Origin: CAYGKP01 sp964350605
GTDB lineage: Bacteria; Bacteroidota; Bacteroidia; Cytophagales; JAAEPT01
Direction: 5' to 3'
Assembly (NCBI GenBank): GCA_964350605.1
Contig: CAYGKP010000008.1
Location: 1-24,834 of the forward strand
Length of the DNA: 24,834 nt
Both the position numbers and the translations under genes were made by a program. The notes beneath the pieces were generated by a model. It had not been told where the DNA came from. It saw only the letters and a list, made by a program, of their open reading frames with translations, and ran no database searches. How positions within the stretch are numbered: position 1 is the first letter of the stretch; the number at the start of each line of letters is the position of its first letter. Positions 22,392-24,834 of the stretch are shown piece by piece.

Positions 22392-23105
22392 TTAGCTCAA
22401 CTTGGCCCGATAGCGGCCGACCGTTTCTTCCAGGCCCAAATAAAGCGCATCGCAAATCAAGGCGTGGCCAATGGATACCTCATCAATCGAAGGAATCTGC
22501 TCGACCAGAAAGGCCAAGTTCTCAAGGTCCAAATCGTGGCCTGCGTTCAGGCCCAAGCCCAGCGACTTCGCTTTTTTCGCCGCCGAGATAAAGGGGGCGA
22601 TGGCCGCCTGCGGGTCGTGGGGGAATTGCAAGGCGTAGGATTCAGTAAACAGTTCTATGCGGTCGGCACCAACCCGGGCCGCGCCCTCGATCATGGCCAA
22701 ATCAGGGTCCACAAAAATCGACACCCGACAGCCCAGGTTCTTGATCATCCGAACAACGGTCTCCAAATACAACTCGTTCTGAACGGTGTCCCACCCCGCG
22801 TTGCTAGTCAAGGCCGTCGGCGAATCGGGGACCAAGGTCACTTGCGCGGGCCGGGTCTCGGAAATTAGGTCCATGAGTCGGCGGTCCGGGTTGCCCTCGA
22901 CATTCAGTTCGGTGGTGATCACTTTTTTCAGTGCTACCACATCGGCGTAACGAATGTGACGCTCGTCGGGGCGCGGATGGACGGTAATGCCTTGGGCCCC
23001 AAAACGCTCGCAATCGAGCGCCGCCTCGATTACATCGGGGCGGTTGCCACCACGCGCGTTGCGGAGGGTGGCGATTTTGTTAATATTGACGCTCAGGCGG
23101 GTCAA
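22392..23105 (-). CDS. pdxJ: pyridoxine 5'-phosphate synthase
   Basis: PdxJ condenses 1-deoxyxylulose 5-phosphate with 3-amino-2-oxopropyl phosphate to make pyridoxine 5'-phosphate. From a TTG at 23103-23105 the protein has 237 residues, typical for the family, and begins MTRLSVNINKIATLRNARGG. Landmarks are GITVHPRPDERHI with His43, Arg45 and His50, NVEG with Glu70, VTLVPD, and LGLGLNAGHDLDLENL with the late catalytic His. A GTG at 23150 is in frame but lies upstream of the likely promoter, which supports the TTG. It heads the pdxJ-hydrolase-methyltransferase-metK run and is divergent from yqeY. Confidence 0.92.
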   Translation of the reverse strand: MTRLSVNINKIATLRNARGGNRPDVIEAALDCERFGAQGITVHPRPDERHIRYADVVALKKVITTELNVEGNPDRRLMDLISETRPAQVTLVPDSPTALTSNAGWDTVQNELYLETVVRMIKNLGCRVSIFVDPDLAMIEGAARVGADRIELFTESYALQFPHDPQAAIAPFISAAKKAKSLGLGLNAGHDLDLENLAFLVEQIPSIDEVSIGHALICDALYLGLEETVGRYRAKLS

Positions 23106-23134
23106 CTGGGCGCGGAAGCGTTCGTCAGGAGGCT

Positions 23135-23165
23135 GTAAGTTACAACTCACCCTGTGCCTGCCAAA
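23135..23165 (-). promoter_or_regulatory. promoter for pdxJ
   Basis: On the minus strand TTG (23162-23164, in TTTGG), a 19-nt spacer and TAACTTAC (23135-23142, two mismatches to TAnnTTTG). It lies about 30 bp upstream of the TTG start chosen for pdxJ. Confidence 0.35.
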
Positions 23166-23175
23166 CCAACCGACC

Positions 23176-23625
23176 ATGAGTCTCCAAGAACGAATCGAAG
23201 CCGACCTAAAAACGGCCCTCAAAGCCAAGCAAGCGGACGAACTGCGCGGCCTGCGCGCCATTAAGGCACAGATCCTGCTAGCCAAGACCGAAAAAGGCGG
23301 CAGTGGCGAACTGAGCGAAGCCCAGGAAATGGCCTTGCTCCAGAAGGCTGTCAAGCAACGTAAGGAGTCGGCCGAAATCTTTACCCAACAAAATCGCCCC
23401 GAACTGGCGGCCAGTGAAATGGCGGAAGTCGCGGTGATCGAACGGTACTTGCCTGCACAGATGAGCCACGCCGAACTGGAAGCAGAGATCAAGGCCATCA
23501 TCGCTCAAGTCGGCGCGGAAGGGCCCAAGGACATGGGCAAAGTCATGGGCGCGGCCAGCAAGGTCCTCGCCGGGCGGGCCGACAACAAGGCCGTGGCCGA
23601 AGTCGTTAAAGCACTACTCGGCTAG
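23176..23625 (+). CDS. yqeY: GatB/YqeY domain-containing protein
   Basis: The 149-residue helical protein matches the stand-alone YqeY family, which resembles the tail of the GatB amidotransferase subunit. Features seen are SLQERIEADLKTALKAKQ at the N-terminus, KQRKESAEIFTQQNRPELAASEMAE in the middle (split: KQRKES and RPELAASE), VIERYLPAQMS, and the C-terminal GPKDMGKVMGAASKVLAGRAD. The exact role is unsettled in the family; a link to tRNA or amidotransferase has been proposed. ATG 23176 is the canonical start; upstream frame is antisense to pdxJ. It lies 22 bp before the CBS gene, and its TAG lies in a small GCTAGC-ACAC-GCTAGC hairpin. Confidence 0.9.
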   Translation: MSLQERIEADLKTALKAKQADELRGLRAIKAQILLAKTEKGGSGELSEAQEMALLQKAVKQRKESAEIFTQQNRPELAASEMAEVAVIERYLPAQMSHAELEAEIKAIIAQVGAEGPKDMGKVMGAASKVLAGRADNKAVAEVVKALLG

Positions 23626-23647
23626 CACACGCTAGCTTTCCCCGATC

Positions 23648-24313
23648 TTGATTGCCCAAGAACTCCTGAACCCGTCGCTCCTGCCGCTCAAACCGAGCGA
23701 CAGGGTCGCCAATGCCTTGCGTTGGATCGAAGAGGCACGTGTGGGCTACCTGCCCTTGGTGGACAAGCATCACTACCTGGGCCTGATCAGCGAGGAAAGC
23801 CTGCTTGAATCGACCAGCGCCAGCGCGACGGTCGGCGACATCGAACCGCATTTCCCCGAAGTCTTCACCCATTCGGACCAACACATCTTTGACGTGCTGC
23901 GCCTGCTTTGCCAACACGAACTTGATGTGCTGGCGGTCCTCGACCGCGAAGAGAAGTTTGTGGGGTCCATCACCAGTTATGACGCCACTCGCTGGTTCTC
24001 GAAAGTGAGTGCCGTGACCCAGGCGGGCAGCGTGCTGGTCCTCAAGCTGAAGAACCGCGATTACAACCTGAGCGAAATCGCCCGCTTGGCCGAGGCGGAC
24101 AACGCCAAAATCTTGGCCGCTTACCAAACACCTGCACCAAGCGATCCGGAAGGGGTGGAAGTGGTCCTAAAAGTCAACAAGCCGGAAATCTCCTCGCTGG
24201 TGGCGACCTACGAGCGTTTCGGCTATCAAGTAGTGGCGCGTTACGCGGAAATCGAGCCCACGAACATGGACCGCGAGCGCCTCGACCAATTGCTTCGCTA
24301 CCTGGACATCTAG
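23648..24313 (+). CDS. CBS-domain protein
   Basis: The 221-residue protein has two CBS motifs in tandem. The first spans about 1-58, with GYLPLVDKHHYLGLISEESL. The second spans about 68-120, with DVLAVLDREEKFVGSITSYD. A C-terminal region (about 128-221) with VLVLKLKNRDYNLSEIARL and VATYERFGYQVVARY looks like an ACT-type fold. CBS pairs usually bind adenine nucleotides. The start is a TTG at 23648-23650, as no ATG or GTG fits. A CBS protein directly before nadK is a recurring Flavobacteriales arrangement from memory, which suggests a link to NAD(P) or nucleotide status, but the ligand is unknown. Confidence 0.85.
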   Translation: MIAQELLNPSLLPLKPSDRVANALRWIEEARVGYLPLVDKHHYLGLISEESLLESTSASATVGDIEPHFPEVFTHSDQHIFDVLRLLCQHELDVLAVLDREEKFVGSITSYDATRWFSKVSAVTQAGSVLVLKLKNRDYNLSEIARLAEADNAKILAAYQTPAPSDPEGVEVVLKVNKPEISSLVATYERFGYQVVARYAEIEPTNMDRERLDQLLRYLDI

Positions 24314-24333
24314 CCGCGCCCACGGCCACCCCC

Positions 24334-24834
24334 ATGAAACTTGCTCTCTTTGGCCATTCCTTCCCTGCCGCCACCGCGCCGTTCGTCAAAGAAATGTTTG
24401 CCGACCTGCGGGCAAAAGGCGACCAGGTCCAGCTCTATGCCCCGCTGCTTGACTTCTTGCAGCAGCAAGGCGTCCTGACCGAAGACTACCCCACGTTCGA
24501 GAACCGCGCGCAAGTCGAGCGGCCCGACTTCTTTGTTAGCCTCGGGGGCGACGGAACCTTATTGGAGACGGCCACCTACGTGCAGGACAGCGGCATCCCT
24601 GTGCTGGGCATCAACGCCGGCCGATTGGGCTTTTTGGCCACCACGCCACGCGATAGCATCTTAAAGGCGTTTGAAGCCCTGCGTGCCAATCAGTTTGGGC
24701 TTGACAAGCGGGTTCTCATTCACCTCAGCAGCCAACCCGCCTTATTCGAATCGGCCAGCTTTGCCCTCAACGAGGTCTCGATCCTCAAGCGAGACTCGGC
24801 TTCGATGATTGTCGTGCATGCGTGGCTCGACGGG
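24334..24834 (+). CDS. nadK: NAD kinase (3' truncated by window)
   Basis: NadK phosphorylates NAD to NADP. The first 167 residues are present and the frame is open at the last base. Visible landmarks are the ATP-NAD kinase signature SLGGDGTLLET (69-79), GINAGRLGFLA (92-102) and FALNEVSI (143-150), in which the Asn-Glu pair contacts the nicotinamide ribose. The N-terminus MKLALFGHSF is typical of the Bacteroidota form. It begins at ATG 24334, 20 bp after the CBS gene, without a visible Shine-Dalgarno; yqeY, CBS gene and nadK probably form one transcript. About 125 residues are expected beyond the window. Confidence 0.93.
   Translation, partial: MKLALFGHSFPAATAPFVKEMFADLRAKGDQVQLYAPLLDFLQQQGVLTEDYPTFENRAQVERPDFFVSLGGDGTLLETATYVQDSGIPVLGINAGRLGFLATTPRDSILKAFEALRANQFGLDKRVLIHLSSQPALFESASFALNEVSILKRDSASMIVVHAWLDG

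Noticed and set aside
1..24834. CRISPR array, toxin-antitoxin pair, restriction or other defence system
   Set aside because: No regular direct repeats, no cas-like genes, and no small gene pair of the right size; nearly all coding space is assigned to housekeeping families.

Overview
The window is a gene-dense (about 60% GC) piece of bacterial chromosome, most likely from a high-GC member of the Bacteroidota close to Flavobacteriales. Pointers to this are the 65-residue bS21, the near absence of Shine-Dalgarno sequences before starts, several TTG(N19-22)TAnnTTTG-like promoters, and neighbour sets that I recall from that order: recF with a DUF721 gene, a TPR gene before ribH, rpsU-xerC-hpf, and pdxJ-hydrolase beside CBS-nadK. 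No 16S gene is present, so the placement is an inference. I see no tRNA, rRNA, CRISPR array, insertion sequence or prophage. Every gap between genes is shorter than 160 bp.

Layout. 1-1231: 3' part of an O-antigen ligase/polymerase-like membrane protein (+). 1298-2623: MFS transporter (-), divergent from recX (2641-3168, +). recX converges on a leftward operon, pdhA > TPR membrane protein > ribH > lysC (6813 to 3165). 6904-8317: recF and a DUF721/DciA-like gene (+), ended by a strong hairpin terminator at 8340-8375. 10035-8406: two lipoprotein genes (-). 10170-12341: a 2-oxoglutarate/Fe(II) oxygenase and a chromate-transporter-family protein (+), 3 bp apart.

17808-12309 (-) is a compact nucleotide-sugar operon: ugd > UDP-glucuronate decarboxylase > TviB/WbpO-type UDP-HexNAc dehydrogenase > rfbB > rfbA. 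It should supply UDP-GlcA, UDP-xylose, a UDP-HexNAc uronic acid and dTDP-4-keto-6-deoxyglucose for surface polysaccharide. No glycosyltransferase is in the block. Its last gene overlaps the 3' end of the chromate-transporter gene by 33 bp.

17961-19565 (+): rpsU, xerC and hpf, with a hairpin-rich spacer between rpsU and xerC. 23105-19641 (-): pdxJ > alpha/beta hydrolase > RsmI-like methyltransferase > metK, with a likely extra metK promoter inside the methyltransferase gene. 23176-24834 (+): yqeY, a CBS-domain protein and the 5' part of nadK, cut by the window end.

Most of this is housekeeping. I found no convincing new multi-gene defence or biosynthetic system. The points most worth a second look are the four consecutive inverted repeats between rpsU and xerC, a 17-bp palindrome at the lipoprotein promoter, the oxygenase-ChrA pair, and unusually tight convergent gene ends.
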